From assembly GCA_003254905.1 (NCBI GenBank), contig QANU01005381.1, positions 1,986 to 65,985 of the forward strand: DNA of 64,000 nucleotides, in the 5' to 3' direction. Shown piece by piece: positions 24,638 to 37,137 of the stretch; the stretch's first letter is position 1; every line of letters starts with the position of its first letter. The notes under the pieces were generated by a model. It had not been told where the DNA came from. It worked only from the letters and a program-made list of their open reading frames with translations, and did not search any database. Origin of the DNA: Nissolia schottii. Lineage: Eukaryota; Streptophyta; Magnoliopsida; Fabales; Fabaceae. The position numbers were made by a program, and so were the translations under genes.

Positions 24638-26837
24638 TCAGCTTTCTCTTATGCTTTCTCCGCTGATCACGCAAACCTGAAACCACATTCCAGAATTTAG
24701 ACCAACTAGAAGCACAAAAATTATACTTAGCCATAGGAAATTACACTTGAACGTGGGAGAAAAATAAATTAATATTGAAATGTGAGAATTTTGTAAAAAT
24801 TATTAAAATGTGATATTTTTTTTTTTGTAAATTGTCACATTTTGTGACAATTTATGTCATTATTTTTTTGGTAAATTGCTATTTTTGGTGGCAATTTATC
24901 CTCCGTTTTTTAGATAAATTGTCATTTTTGTGGTGATTTATACCACCATTTTTTAAATAAATTATCACTTTTTATGATGATTTGATATAAAATCTCACAT
25001 TTTAATATATTATGAAAATTAAATCATAATGTTGCTTCTTCTTTTTTATTTCTTTTATCCTACTTAAATTTTTTAGCTACAAAAAAAAAACTAGTAAAGA
25101 AGAAAAGAGATGTGTTCAGGCTAAACAATTACGTTTCTTCTCCTCTTTTCTCTTCCTTTTTAAATTTTACATATTTCTCCGTTTTTCAGTCAAATCTTTG
25201 TCATCAATACGTACATGTCGGAAGAGAGAAATATCTATTTATGGAGTATATTTAATGCGTAGTCCATAAACATTATTAGTTATAAATTTTAAAATTTTAA
25301 TTTAAAATATTTAAAAAAAAGAGACAAAATACTTAAAAATAATGATTAAAAGTGTTCATGAAATACACATTAAATGTGCTTTATAAACACAAATATTTAT
25401 CGTGGAAAGAAAGGGTCAAATGAAAGAAAAAAAGAGTAAAACATAAGCTTAATATAACCCTAAAAAATAAGCATTCCGGACATTCCTGTTAAAGAAAATT
25501 AGATACTCAAATATACATACAAATTAAGAAAATATATCAAATTTAACGTAAAAAAAAAAAAAAAACAAACATGCCATAAAACCACATGTTAACCCATCAC
25601 AAAAAGAGTTCGATCTCTCAAGATAGTTTTTTCAGTCAAACTTTGTTAGTGATGCAGTAGTTCATGAATACACAGTATGAACAACTTAACATTGACAGGA
25701 TCAAATTTACAGAGCAATAACAACGGGCCAAATATGAAAAAGGTGAACATTTTTTACCTCTTCACCGGCACTCCGAAGTGGCTGAAGTGCTTCCACACAA
25801 TCTTGACCAATCACAACCAATTTCCCCTTTTTCTCTAATGCTGAAGCTGAAACAGGAAAGGCCTATGCAAAAATGGTATATATATATAAATATATATATA
25901 TATGCATTAAGAATTAATTAAATCAATATCCGTGCTCTACGTCGTGTCTTCCCCTACAATAAAAATAAAATAAGAATTGCACTCTATCAAAACAATAATA
26001 AGCAACTACTCTGGAGTAAGAGACATAACAAATATGGTAAATAAATTATAGGAAGTACCAGAGTGGGGAAAAAATCATAATAAGGTTAATACCCCTGCTA
26101 CTAAATATTGATGTGAAGATGTTTTTGATTGTAAAGGACGTGAAATCGGCATATTGAGCTCCTGCAATGTGTAACATTTCAGAAGAGTTAAATAAATTCG
26201 AAAAAATGTTTTGGGAGGGGATAATGGCTTCCATTTGTTTGTATTTGCTAATAAGATATTTTTGGGTGGACACATCCCTAAAAATTTTTCCTTAGACATA
26301 CATAACAAGCTATAAGTTTCACAATATTTATTAAAGATATGTTTAATTACTTGCGAGACCTATTACAAATTTGTGTGTGTTTAAGAAACGTGTCTACCCA
26401 AAAATATCTCTTTAGTAACTTGTTCCTGCTCACTGTCGTAATTTTCTGTAACTATCTCCACCGAATCAGCGTTCTGATTAAAGCAGCTTTTCCCGTCCTT
26501 CACCTAAAGGAGAAATAGAATTCACACATAACATATCTGGTCAACACAAGAACGAAGCATTGGCATATTTTGAAACTCAATGAGAAAGACAGTTAGAAAG
26601 GAAGTATTAAAGCAAAATAGAAATTAACTCTTTAGTGGGAAAAGTAAGGGCATAAAACAAGATCTGCAAGTCAGGTTTGGTAAATTACTATCAAAACCAT
26701 TTCAAAACATATACAAAAAAAAAATATACATCATTCATAGTAACTAAAACTGGTTGCATGAACGAAGGCCAAAAGGAAACGATCGTTTTAGAACTTCTGG
26801 CATGTATGAGTTCTCTGTTGGACAGCGAAAAGGTGTC
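24638..26837 (-). CDS. Unidentified gene model, five phase-0 exons, 5' end not found
   Basis: On the minus strand five segments join with AG/GT borders and no stop: 26751-26837 (87 nt), 26420-26503 (84), 26093-26161 (69), 25758-25862 (105) and a last exon from 24676 to a TGA at 24638-24640. The internal segments are all multiples of three and read in the same phase, which is unlikely by chance. Readable pieces include SLSNRELIHARSSK, ENYDSEQEQ and KGKLVVIGQDCVEALQPL. I do not recognise a family. The start codon and upstream exons were not found, so this may be the 3' part of a gene or a fragment. The last exon could instead use another frame (ending ...KRKLKLEGE) if its splice site differs. 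The last intron, about 1.1 kb, holds a tandem repeat at 24828-25000. Confidence 0.35.
24828..25000. repeat. Tandem repeat, 43-44 bp unit, four copies, each hairpin-forming
   Basis: Units start at 24828, 24872, 24915 and 24958, each opening with TAAATTGTCA or a close variant. The first unit contains the perfect stem AAATTGTCAC / GTGACAATTT, and later units keep weaker versions. It lies inside the putative last intron of the unnamed gene. Confidence 0.75.
25874..25904. repeat. TA microsatellite
   Basis: Short TA-rich run inside an intron of the unnamed gene model. Confidence 0.7.
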
Positions 26838-27008
26838 CTGTACATACAACCAAGTTAATAAACAGAATTCTTAATTATCTGTATCAGGCTTAATGAAGGA
26901 ATAAGAATTACTGCCTTATTAATTGCAAGTATATATTATTTAGTTAAATCAATTTTTTAAAAACATTGCATAACTAATTCTGCTACCTTCTCAAGAGATC
27001 ATTATTTT

Positions 27009-27215
27009 TCTTTTTCTTTTTTTGATACAACAATATATCATTAAAATAACAGCTAGAGTACAACTTTAATATATATAACGTAGATACTTATAATTAAACG
27101 GAAAATTTGCTTCAAAAAGTAACCCTAGGAAATGAGTTCCGCAATGAAGCAAACTTTGACATATCTCTTGATGAGTAGAATCTCCAGCTCTATTTGCACT
27201 TATACGACCATATTA
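27009..27215 (-). mobile_element. Possible 5'-truncated LINE tail
   Basis: Read on the minus strand, a short coding-like stretch (NRAGDSTHQEICQSLLHCG) runs into a tail ending TGATATATTGTTGTATC followed by an A-rich run (the T run at 27009-27031). The shape fits a truncated LINE 3' end. No clear target duplication was seen, so confidence is low. Confidence 0.3.
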
Positions 27216-29027
27216 ACTTTAATTATGAGATAAAAATAATAAGAATATGATTTTTATCCACTGTTTTACATTGTCAATCAACCAGAAGTTAACATATTAA
27301 CATAAGTGGTTGATGTTCTCTCTTACTCATTTAAAAATTATGCATATTAACAAATATGATTGGATGACAATATAAAATAATTTATACTATCTATAAATAA
27401 AAATTATACTCAAATAATAATTAGAAAGAGTGATGGGACAAGAATCACCCAAACGATTTTGGTGGACACATCAATCACTATGTGATCTAAAATTGGGTTA
27501 TACATTGCAATTTTGACAAGCGGTTGCTCATTGCCGACTTGACTGTGTAAAACTATGGACTCAATGTTCATGCGTAAATCAAAAATAAAAAAAGAAAAAC
27601 CAAAATAATAATAATAATATAATTATAATAATAATAGTAATATCATAATAGTAATTTAAAAAAAAACACACAAAAAAACATGCCCTTGGTAATGTGTAGG
27701 TAGTAAATTTCGCTATTTTTAGTTTTCGGCTTTTCGTGTTGTCTCTGGCCTGTTATTCAAAAAGTCTCCTTCCTTCATTTAATTTTTCTTTTTGTCTGTT
27801 CATTTTGGGTTAAAAAATGTTTGGTTCTCAGATTTTCAGCTTTAGTTGGACTCACAAGCCTTTTTTGTCCCATAGAGGCCGTGCTGTGGTCGAGGCCCAT
27901 TTTCCGTATGTATAATTAGAAACAAAAATTAAATGGCTACCAGACCAAAACAAAAAGGGCAAACTTCTAAAAAACAAAAGGGGGACGATATATGAATATA
28001 AGTTGGTGTTTGGAAATAATACGGAGTTCGAACCCCTTAATAGATGGTATCAAATTCAAGCATTTTAGAATAGAATAATGCACAAAAATTACATCCATTT
28101 TCTTACCTCCATTTTATCAAATTAGCCAATAACACAATAACATGCACGTGCACGAAAAATGTGCATATATCATTATGTTATTAGCTAATTTGATTAAATA
28201 AAGGTAAAAAAAATTAAGGTAAGTTTTGTCCTAGAATAATTTATGTTAGGAGAGATCATCACCTTAATTAATAACTATTATAATAACTGGATTATATGCA
28301 TAGCTTGTAAATAAGTTAGTTGTATTTGGATGTGTAATAATATGCGTGTTTAATTTGAGTTCACCAATAAGTGTAACAGTGTAAAGTCCAATAATCAAAT
28401 AGGGTATTAACCTAAATAAGAAGTTTAAATGAGAGGGAGGGACAATGCATTCCTCCTTTACCATCTCCCTCCCATCTTTAAAATTACATTTTAGTACACT
28501 TTAATGATATATTCTTTTACATTAAAATAAAAACCTTGAAGTAGAAGCACTAACTAATAAAAACATTCATTTTAGTTCTTTAAGTTCACAATTTTGATCA
28601 TATTAATTCCAAAGTTATGAAAATGACTAATGTTGAATTTGATCAACACTTAGTTATTCCTTGGGGGAGTGGCTAAGGAGGGAGTGGTAAGGAAGAAAAT
28701 AGTTAAAAATTAATGAATTACGTTTGAGCGTAATTTGATAGGAGGGGGTGGAATGGATAAGAGAAACACCTTGTCCCTCCATAGCCATCCAAAGCCCTCA
28801 TTTTCTGACCTCCAAATTTGGGGATCAAGGAAGGAAAGGCAAACATGCCCCTTTCTTTTATTCCTTAACAACCAAACAAGAAACCCACTTATACTTGTCC
28901 ACTTTGTCTTGTATTCCCCTTCCTAGCCATTATTAGCCCTTCCTTTTCACACTTGATAAAACTCCAAAACATAGTTTAAGGTTCTCAAAAAGTCCCTTAA
29001 GTTGGCAGTACCAAGTTATTCCTTAAG
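27216..29027. other. Intergenic, no gene seen
   Basis: AT-rich, with AAT repeats near 27605-27650. The part at 28650-29025 has GGAGGG-rich words and CCAAACAAG-like words that may be worn MITE ends, but I could not define an element. Confidence 0.4.
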
Positions 29028-29172
29028 AGTATGTTTGGATTGGGGGGGTTTTCACGGAGTGGAATGGAAGAGAAGATGGAGCGAAAGGGAAACGAAAATT
29101 GAAGATTTTAGTGATTTTTAGTGGAATGATACTATTCCACTCTCTTCTCACACTATTAATCCAAACATTGGG
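29028..29172. mobile_element. MITE, ATGTTTGGATTG family
   Basis: Ends with inverted repeats: ATGTTTGGATTGGGGG on the left and the complement of CTATTAATCCAAACAT on the right. About 145 bp, non-coding. It lies about 260 bp upstream of the CUE-like exon. Confidence 0.6.
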
Positions 29173-29429
29173 CAGGCCCTCGCGTGATTGCTGCTTCATC
29201 TTCTTTTATCCAAAACATTTCCCAAATCGAACATTGCGATTGCGTAGCAGGAAGCTCCCAAAGAAGAAGAAAGAAGGAAATAGAGCAACTTTGATGAAGG
29301 GATCGGCGAGGTCTGGAAATTGAGGGGGGAAGCAGAGAGGAGAGTGGGTTGGTCGTCTGTCCATCCCAGTCGGAGAAAGAAAGGAAGGAAGAAAGAGATC
29401 CCATCTTCCTCCTCCTCCTCCTCGATCAT

Positions 29430-29511
29430 CACAAGCAGTTGCCGGAGAAGGCGCTACAAAAATGTGGGAATCATCTAGATGCCGCTATCAGGAGCTTGAC
29501 CGACCTGAAGG
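29430..29511 (+). pseudogene. CUE-domain-like exon fragment
   Basis: An open frame reads LPEKALQKCGNHLDAAIRSL then TDLK and ends at a good donor (AAG then GTATGCG). This resembles the C-terminal part of the ubiquitin-binding CUE domain of plant CUE proteins (related to Arabidopsis At5g32440). The upstream sequence (29340-29430) is GA- and CTC-rich and lacks the expected N-terminal half of the domain. No following exon was seen before the repeat at 29618 and the N at 29783. It is most likely a gene fragment, possibly carried by the adjoining repeat. It could also be the start of a gene cut by the assembly. Confidence 0.4.
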
Positions 29512-29617
29512 TATGCGTTAACAGCTGTTGGATTGAATCTTATTTTTGTTGTTATTGCTGGTGCCTTAATAGTTTTGTTGATTTTACGGTTGCATCAAAT
29601 CGTAATGAGTCCTGCTA

Positions 29618-29782
29618 GACGTACACCAAAAAATATACACCATATATACACCATATACTTATATACATAAAGTTTGTGTTTTAATGCCTGTAATGTTTGT
29701 GCACTTAAGTAAGTATAATTGAGAATGTCATGTATAAGTTTGTAATGTTTGTGCACTCATGAAAATAAAGTTTGTGCATTAT
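29618..29782. repeat. MULE-like dispersed repeat (GTGTACAC / TTTGTGCA type), copy 1
   Basis: Starts near GTACACCAAAAAATATACAC and contains GTAATGTTTGTGCAC twice. About 110 bp (29672-29782) match 33302-33412 at about 85-90 percent by eye. It is cut by the single N at 29783. Confidence 0.65.
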
Positions 29783-29783
29783 N
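29783..29783. other. Single-N assembly join
   Basis: The join falls inside a dispersed repeat, so the right flank may not belong to the left flank. Confidence 0.7.
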
Positions 29784-32411
29784 ACAAAGCAATTCCATCC
29801 CTGGGCGTTTTCATCCACATGTTTTCTAGTCACACGGTGGCAACTGTTCGTTGGCTGTTCCTGTAGGATAAATAAATAAATAAATAAATCATGAAGAAGG
29901 AATATGAGGACCCAAATGCATGGTTGCTGCTGGAGTGCCGTGGCTAGTCTCTAATCAGGATTGTATCTGTGTACTAGTTTCTTTATTTTCCTGGTTAATT
30001 CGCTAAAAAAAAGTAAAAGTTATTAGCTTATGTATGTCATACCATTTTTGATTTTTTTGGCTTTAAGTTTATGCAGTTGATGTAATGCCATTTACTGGTT
30101 CCCATTCAATTTTGCCTTAATTATTGATTTAAGGATGTACTAATTTAGATAAAGCCATCTATATAAGTGGTGGAAGAGTTCTTCCGTTTCATTTTATAAT
30201 TGCCTTTTTAAGACACTAGTTATTGATTTAAGAATGTCATACATTTGGCCTACACTTGCAATGATTTGAGATTTGAGGTGTCACAACACTTGTCGAGAAA
30301 ATAAGTCTTCCTTCTTTCACTCATATAGTTTATGCAGTTAAAAACAAGGAAAATGGATCCCTACGAAAAGGATAAAATCCATACGTTTTACAAATGTTTA
30401 GGGCGTAAATGGAAAAATAGAATTAAGAGCTTTCAAGAATCATCTCTCTCAATAGTATCTCAATAATAGTTGATCCAGGAAAAGATAATTTTAATAATTT
30501 TATATTATATATTTTTACATAACTAAATCATTATTTTGATAGAGTGATGCTTAGAAAATTTAACTTTTAAGTGTCATATTTACTTGCATATTTTGATAAA
30601 TGACATTTGACATTTTAAAAGATAAAATAAAAAGTAAAATATTAAGTATCATTTATTATAATATGTACAATATTTAAAAGTTAAGGTATATCAAACATTT
30701 GTGAGTGACGTAAATAAAACTTTATCCTCAAGATAATAAAAGTTTACATAGTAGTGGACCACATAAAAGCAAGCATTACTTCGGGGATAAATACTAAAAC
30801 ACTTTTGCTTTTCTTGGCCCTCATTGAAGAAATGGGAGGGAAAAAAAGGAACAAGCAATCCCACCCACAATGAAATTGAGGAAGGTATAACCTGTGCCTT
30901 AAAGTTGTTTTGTTAGCCCAAGCATGAAGTTTGGGCCCCTTTACATGTTTTATTTAGTCTTCCTAATTTCATTTGTAAAAGCCTATCATCTTTTTCTCCA
31001 TTTTTTTCTTATATACTTTTTTTAAGGAAATAGTTGATCAAATTTTGTCCAATATTTGAGGAGACCAATTCCCTCTATTGCCCCACGTATAGATCTACTA
31101 GAGACGCAACACGCAAACTATGTTAACAACAGTTTGGCAACATAACTCAATTGTGATACCTATATCTTTATTGTATACCGAACATGTTTTAAATTTGAGG
31201 GAGATTTTAAGTCTTTAATGTTCTCATCCTTTGTTTTTCTTATTTGGCTTATACAGTATTAGTTACTCATTCTTACGTTTTGATGTAAATTAATAGTGTT
31301 CCTCTAATTATTAATGAAAGGAGTTAAAAACCCACTTTCAATGCTCTATTTTCCCTTTTTTGACCTGACTAGAGTCTTGAGTTAAGCATTTGTCAATTAA
31401 TTATTCTAATCAACTGAGTAGAGTAGTACTAAGTGACAAAAACAAGGGACAGAAGACCCAAAAATTACTTGTAGCTACTCCCTTGTCCTGTTTTCGGTAT
31501 CCTTAACATATTCAGCATTTAAAAATACAAGGCACTAAATTAAAAATAAAAAATTAAAAAAAAATAAAAGGCAGAGACCAGAAGCATAATTTAGTCTACT
31601 ATATTTGAATTGAAAAAAAAGTGTTACCTTTTGTATATAAGGAAATTGCATTCCACTACTACCGAATTAAAAAAAAGGAAAAGGAAAACGCATTTGAAGT
31701 AGAAAAAGTAACAGATTCAGGTTTTCAAGAGTTTCAAGAAGCCATCTGCCTTTCAGATCAGATTCAGAATGCCATGGATTCAAGCCTTCAACCATGCTTG
31801 AAAATAGGGCGTCCCTCGTGGAAATTAAACAAACCTCGTCAACGTACCTCGTACGTTTCGTCCTAGCATGTGTGACACAGGAAACGATGCCCTGTATTTA
31901 CGAAAAGTGCATACATTAATAATATCTACATCAATTTATTTTCCCAATTTCATGGAGAAATGAGTAACAACACCCGAACTTCAAGACATTTTATTAGTTT
32001 CCGCTACAGAACTCAAACTGTAAACTCAAGAAGAAATAATTTTTGGACTCATTTGTCTTCCAATTCAATTCAATGACGGTTGATACTCATATGATATTTC
32101 AATATACATAAAAAAGAATCCACACCTAATACATTGATCTCATTAGGTGAGATCTGTTACATGAACGAGAGGATCTCATATTAATAAAAAATAAATAAAG
32201 AAAAACCACTTGCAAAAGGGAAAAGGGAAGAAAACATAGTCATAACTCACAAGCATAGGTTAGAAATTAATCAGGGTTTCACATCACACTACATCACAGC
32301 ACTATATAATTTCTGCAAGACATGTATACACACACACACACACACACACACAATTTCCGTGGTGAGTGCTTTGATTTTGAGAGGAGAAATGATAGAAAAT
32401 GGAGTAAGGAG
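29784..32411. other. Intergenic, no gene seen
   Basis: AT-rich, with a TAAA microsatellite near 29868-29888 and an AC/CA microsatellite at about 32327-32351, close to the end of the calmodulin-like gene. Confidence 0.5.
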
Positions 32412-33203
32412 CTACGCGGCAAGGAAGAGCTTTCCTCCGCCACTGATCATCATTCTCTTGAACTCATCAAAATTGACCATACCATCTCCATCCATATCAA
32501 CCTTCTTAATCATCTCTCTGCACTCTTGGATCCTGATCTTCCCTTCCCTCAATCCCAATGAAGTGAGCACCAAAGCTAGCTCCTCCACAGTTATAAGCCC
32601 ATCTTTGTCTTTATCAAACACATCAAATGCCTCCTTCAAATCAACCTCACTCCCTATCAATTCATCACCTTCCTCACCCTCTTCTTTTCCTCCCATTTGA
32701 CTAGTCAACAAGCAGAACTCGTCGAAGTCGAGCAGGCCGTCGCCATTAGAATCAAACTTGACAACAATTTCATCAATTTCACTATCCGTCATGGAGATTC
32801 TGATGTTCCTTAGGGACTCCTTAAGCTCCTGCCTCGTTATGAAGCCGTCGCCGTTCTTGTCGAAAGTGGAGAACACCTTCCTCAGCTCCTCTTTCCTCCT
32901 GTTGTTGCTTGCTGGGGTGGGGGTGGTGGTGGTGGTGGTGGAAGCAGGGGAAACAGGGGAGTTGTTGGTTTTGCAAGCGCCGTTGTTTGGGAAGAGAATT
33001 TGGAGGCAGGAACAAATCTTGGTGGTGGGGATGTGGAAGAAGATGTTTATGAGGCCTGCAATGAACAGCAAGGCTACAACAAGTGTACCTAGAACCATGT
33101 TTTTTTGGTCAAACTTGATTGATTTTACAAACAAGAACAACTGAACAAGGTGTATAGGGATAAGAAGGAAGAGGAGGAGATCGTAGTTTGAAGCCAGAAG
33201 CAT
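32412..33203 (-). CDS. Calmodulin-like protein with four EF-hands and N-terminal membrane segments, 263 aa
   Basis: A single-exon calcium sensor. Four canonical EF-hand loops are visible: DKNGDGFITRQE (115-126), DSNGDGLLDFDE (151-162), DKDKDGLITVEE (197-208) and DMDGDGMVNFDE (236-247). All have Asp at position 1 and Glu at position 12, so all four should bind calcium. The N-terminus has two hydrophobic stretches (about 8-27 and 37-57), then a Thr/Pro-rich linker (about 82-100). This suggests tethering to a membrane, as in the plant CML3/4/5/7-type proteins with N-terminal extensions. An acidic insert (about 172-182) separates the two EF pairs. Met36 is a possible alternative start, which would remove the first hydrophobic segment. 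A dispersed repeat lies about 50-270 bp upstream of the start. Confidence 0.92.
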   Translation of the reverse strand: MLLASNYDLLLFLLIPIHLVQLFLFVKSIKFDQKNMVLGTLVVALLFIAGLINIFFHIPTTKICSCLQILFPNNGACKTNNSPVSPASTTTTTTPTPASNNRRKEELRKVFSTFDKNGDGFITRQELKESLRNIRISMTDSEIDEIVVKFDSNGDGLLDFDEFCLLTSQMGGKEEGEEGDELIGSEVDLKEAFDVFDKDKDGLITVEELALVLTSLGLREGKIRIQECREMIKKVDMDGDGMVNFDEFKRMMISGGGKLFLAA

Positions 33204-33254
33204 TAAATAACCGTGTCTGCTTTTGAGGTTTTTATTGGCGTTGAAATGAATACA

Positions 33255-33475
33255 ACAAGAGTTTTAATATTCGCTCAATATTTATATATATATATATATA
33301 TATAATTTATATTTTAATGTCTGTAATATTTATGCACTTAATTAAGTATAATTGAGAATATCATCTATAAGTTTGTAGTGTTTATGCACTCATGAGAATA
33401 AAGTTTGTGCATTATTAATGGTATTTGTATGAATGTATAAAATTGGGTGTACATATAACATTTTTGATACAGCAA
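33255..33475. repeat. MULE-like dispersed repeat, copy 2, in the promoter of the calmodulin-like gene
   Basis: Matches 29672-29782 over about 110 bp and continues to GGTGTACATATAAC, an end related to the GTACACC end of copy 1. A TA microsatellite lies at about 33282-33302. It lies just upstream of the start codon at 33203, so it occupies the likely promoter. Confidence 0.6.
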
Positions 33476-35739
33476 ATAAGAAATCTCGAGTCAGACAAAA
33501 TGTTCTCTATGTTTTAACATTAATTGTCTCTCTCTTTTTAATTATTATTATTTTGTTGAAAATATATAATTATATTAAAATACATTAATTTATTGATATA
33601 AAAGTGATAATTAATTCGAATCGGAGGGAATCACTTCTAACAATTAATATAAAAGTCTAATCAAATTGTTTAACTATTTAAAGTAGGATTTTGTTATCAA
33701 ATTGAGTGCCCTTAAGTACGTAAAAGTGAAAAGATTTTTAAGTTTTCAATGTCATTAAAAGCTTAAAAAGTCTTACATTTTTAACAAAAACTTATTACTT
33801 TCTAGTTTCTTCGATTCATTTTAATTTTAATTTTTTTGTTTTGTAGAGTTTTGAAATATTTGTCTGTTTATAATGTTTAGGTGTAATTATTTTTGTTTTT
33901 CATTTAATCTTTAGTTGTAATTGAACATTTATCAGTATAGTGAATATAAAGAAAATAATAATTGTATTAAAAATAATATTTTTTATCTATTGCGATAATT
34001 TTGTCAATTCATACTATTTTATGTATTTATCAAGTTATTTCTTTAAACCTTGATATAAGTAGTATTTAGTTTTAGACAATTAAAACAAAATGGATGGAGT
34101 ATTACTTTTGTTTACTTAATCATCTTAAGGACCCTGGGCAATAAAATCCTATAAAATATAATTTAATCTATAAAGACACTTTATTCCCCCTAAATCTGCA
34201 TATTAGGAACCAAAATGTCTCCCTAATTTAAATGGTAAGAAATTAAATTGTCTTATTTTATATGGTATGTTTAGTAAATTTTCAAGTTTTGACACGTTAC
34301 TTTGTTCTCTAATATTTTTATTTTTTGATCTCTAATATTTTGGTAAAGACTAGCAGATTTTTTTTTTCTTTAATAAAAGGTTCCAAGTGTTAAAGAAGTT
34401 ACGCGGGGTTTGGTGGTGGAGGTTCTCTTTTTGATCCCACAAAACGCGTGTCCTGTGACATAAATAAACTACATGTATAATATGTATGTGATATTCGTCG
34501 CTTATCACAAGCTTAAGTTGTGGTTTTTGTGGCTTTATTTTATTTTCTTCATTGATCCATGCATTCAGTGGTGAGTGTAGAAGTGAAGAAATAGTATTAG
34601 TATGTCACAACACAAGTGCTCTCTCGTGGAAAGAATGATGCTTACTTTAATTTGTCACATCCAATCATGTGCTATATATAGAATAATAGGATCCATCAAT
34701 TTCCTCCTTCCTTCAGCATCCCCCCGTATACTTTAATCATGGTTCGACAACACACACCCCTTTTCCCACCAAGAATTTCTGACATCTTTCATTTTCAATT
34801 TTTTTTATTCATGTTAATTTTTCTAAACAAGTGGTTATGCTAATATTCAAGATAGCTTATAGGTCTTAGATATTTGTTAGATTGAGTTTTTGAGAAGAAT
34901 ACTTCATATGTATCACCAGAGAGGAATTGATTCACCACCTTACCCAAAGGTGAAGATATTCTTGTCGGACGTGACAATGTGCGATGTGGAGGACTATATA
35001 TTGTAGCTGGTCTTAAATGGGAAGTTATTCCTTTCATTCCATGTCCATTATCCAATAACAGGTTGAGTGGATTATGGAATTTTGCGCGCAGTCTTGTAAA
35101 CTGTTTTTCCAAAGTGAATTGTGATCTTTTTTATCACTTAAACTTATATGATAAAAAGAAAATCAAATTTGCTAACAAATATTGGTTAAAAAATTTAAAG
35201 AAAAAAAATTAATTATTTGTAATACATTCAATGTATTGATAACTTAAAAAATTTATAATTTTAATATATTATTTTTAATTTAAACTTTTTAACAAATGTC
35301 CTTGAGACAACTTTTTTTAAAATATATATACAAGAGAAGTGAAAAAAAAAGCACATGATAAGCACCATGTTTGTGATCACTAACTTAATTTGAGTACTCA
35401 ACAATAAAGTAATATTTTAGATAAAAATTAAAGTAGTACTAGTACTGATACTTTATCTTTTTATCATTTCTAGTATCTAAGACAGTAAGGCATATCATGT
35501 CTAATATCAATATCTCTAAATTCCTCCTAATACTTTTTGTTCATTTTAAATTTGTAGTTCTAGAGCTTGCGTTTCTTCATTGCTAGGATAAAAAAGGTTT
35601 TAAACGGTTAGGTTATCAAATTTTATTTTTGATGAGTTTTCAGGCGGTTATGATAGGAGTTAAATAAACTTATTGACACAACTATATATATATAATTGGA
35701 TGATCATGTATATTTTATCATTGCAATAAATAAAATAAA

Positions 35740-35777
<38 letters not shown>

Positions 35778-37137
35778 GCGCCAAGTTTCTTAAATTTTAT
35801 AACATTTCCATATCAAAGTATCGGTACCAAACCGTACAAGTATCATGTTTTAAACTATGTTTTTGATCCCTTGAGTATTATTCAGTAACTTGCGTGAAAA
35901 TTATTGATTACATACTAATTTTTTCCTAATAAAATTTAATTTTTGTGGACATCACTCTACTGTCCTAATAAATTGTAGAAGTAAAACCTAATGAATTTAT
36001 TATAAAATTGAAAAATTGTTAATAAAATTAATACACTTTTTTTAATGAAGGATAATGAGCTACGTGATTTGTTGGGAAGTTAATTTTGAATTGGGTCCTT
36101 TGTGTGTTAAGGGTTTTTTTGTTGGGAGTTTGCTCTTATTGATTGTAGGTGACGAGGATGTGTAATTTTTTGAGATTGTAAGCAAGGATAGAGATCATGT
36201 TACAAGTCTGAATGGCCAACGGAAGTTTAAAGACTAATGAAGGACAATTTTGTCTGATCTTGATGTGGATTGGTTGAAAGCGAATCAAAAACTATGGCTT
36301 TATGTTTGGTGCGTGATGGATTTAAGTGGACTGCGTGATGGCTCTGAATCTTTAGAGGCTGTGGAGTGTGTTAGATGGTAAGAAGGATAAAATGAATGCA
36401 TGATATATTGCATGAACATAGTATTGTGTTTTGTATTAATTTTGTTATTTTATTGTGTGAAGCCCGTGGGCTTTTTGTAATGTTTTGCTGCGATGAGACT
36501 AGTTACCTACACTTGTGTTTTTTTGTATTGTATTAGTGTCTTAATTTTATAGGATTGGTGTACTTTTTCTTAAAAAACAAGAGTTTATTCTACTAATTTT
36601 TTTTGAGATTTTTAATGCGGCCTTTTGTTGAGTTATTTGTTTTTCGGTGGTTTAAAGATCTCTGTAATGGTCATGTAACAGTCATCTCTGCCCCTATTCG
36701 ATTACGAGTAATAAGATCGAATCTGAAAATTATGGGAATGTCTACACTTCTTTTATTTAGTCAAAATGCTTTTTTTTTCCACCTTTTTTGGGTCAGAATA
36801 TTTCTGCACACTTTTATTTTATCATTGGAATATGTTTTCCCTTTTTTATTTCCGAGAACATTTCTAAACTTTTATTACTTTTGTTGGGCCTGCCCAACAT
36901 TGTTTGGGTCCAAGCCACTAAAGGCATCCACTTTGGATCATTTAAGTAATGGGCTCAGCCTATTGGCAAACCCAATTATGGTGCCAATATTTTCGAATAT
37001 AATTGATGTCTACCCACAACCAAGCCCAAAAACAAATGTCTACGCATGACCCAAAAGAAATCCAGGCTACGTGACACCATAAGAGAAAAAGGAAAGGGCC
37101 TCGATGATTCGTATTGCATACGGCTGCAAAGCCAATC
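33476..37137. other. Intergenic, no gene seen
   Basis: AT-rich. A word like the end of a Stowaway MITE (AATGGATGGAGTATTA) occurs near 34089-34105 without a clear partner. A TA microsatellite lies at 35742-35776. The part at 36050-36590 is less AT-rich and looks like worn coding sequence, but I could not assign it. Confidence 0.45.

Noticed and set aside
33590-34105. A second Stowaway-like MITE
   Set aside because: Only the right-hand end word was seen; the left word (CGGAGGGAAT) is in the wrong orientation and no pair could be drawn.
36603-37049. 148-codon plus-strand frame starting MRFLMRPFVE
   Set aside because: Composition is Phe/Leu-rich from T-rich DNA and no motif is recognisable.
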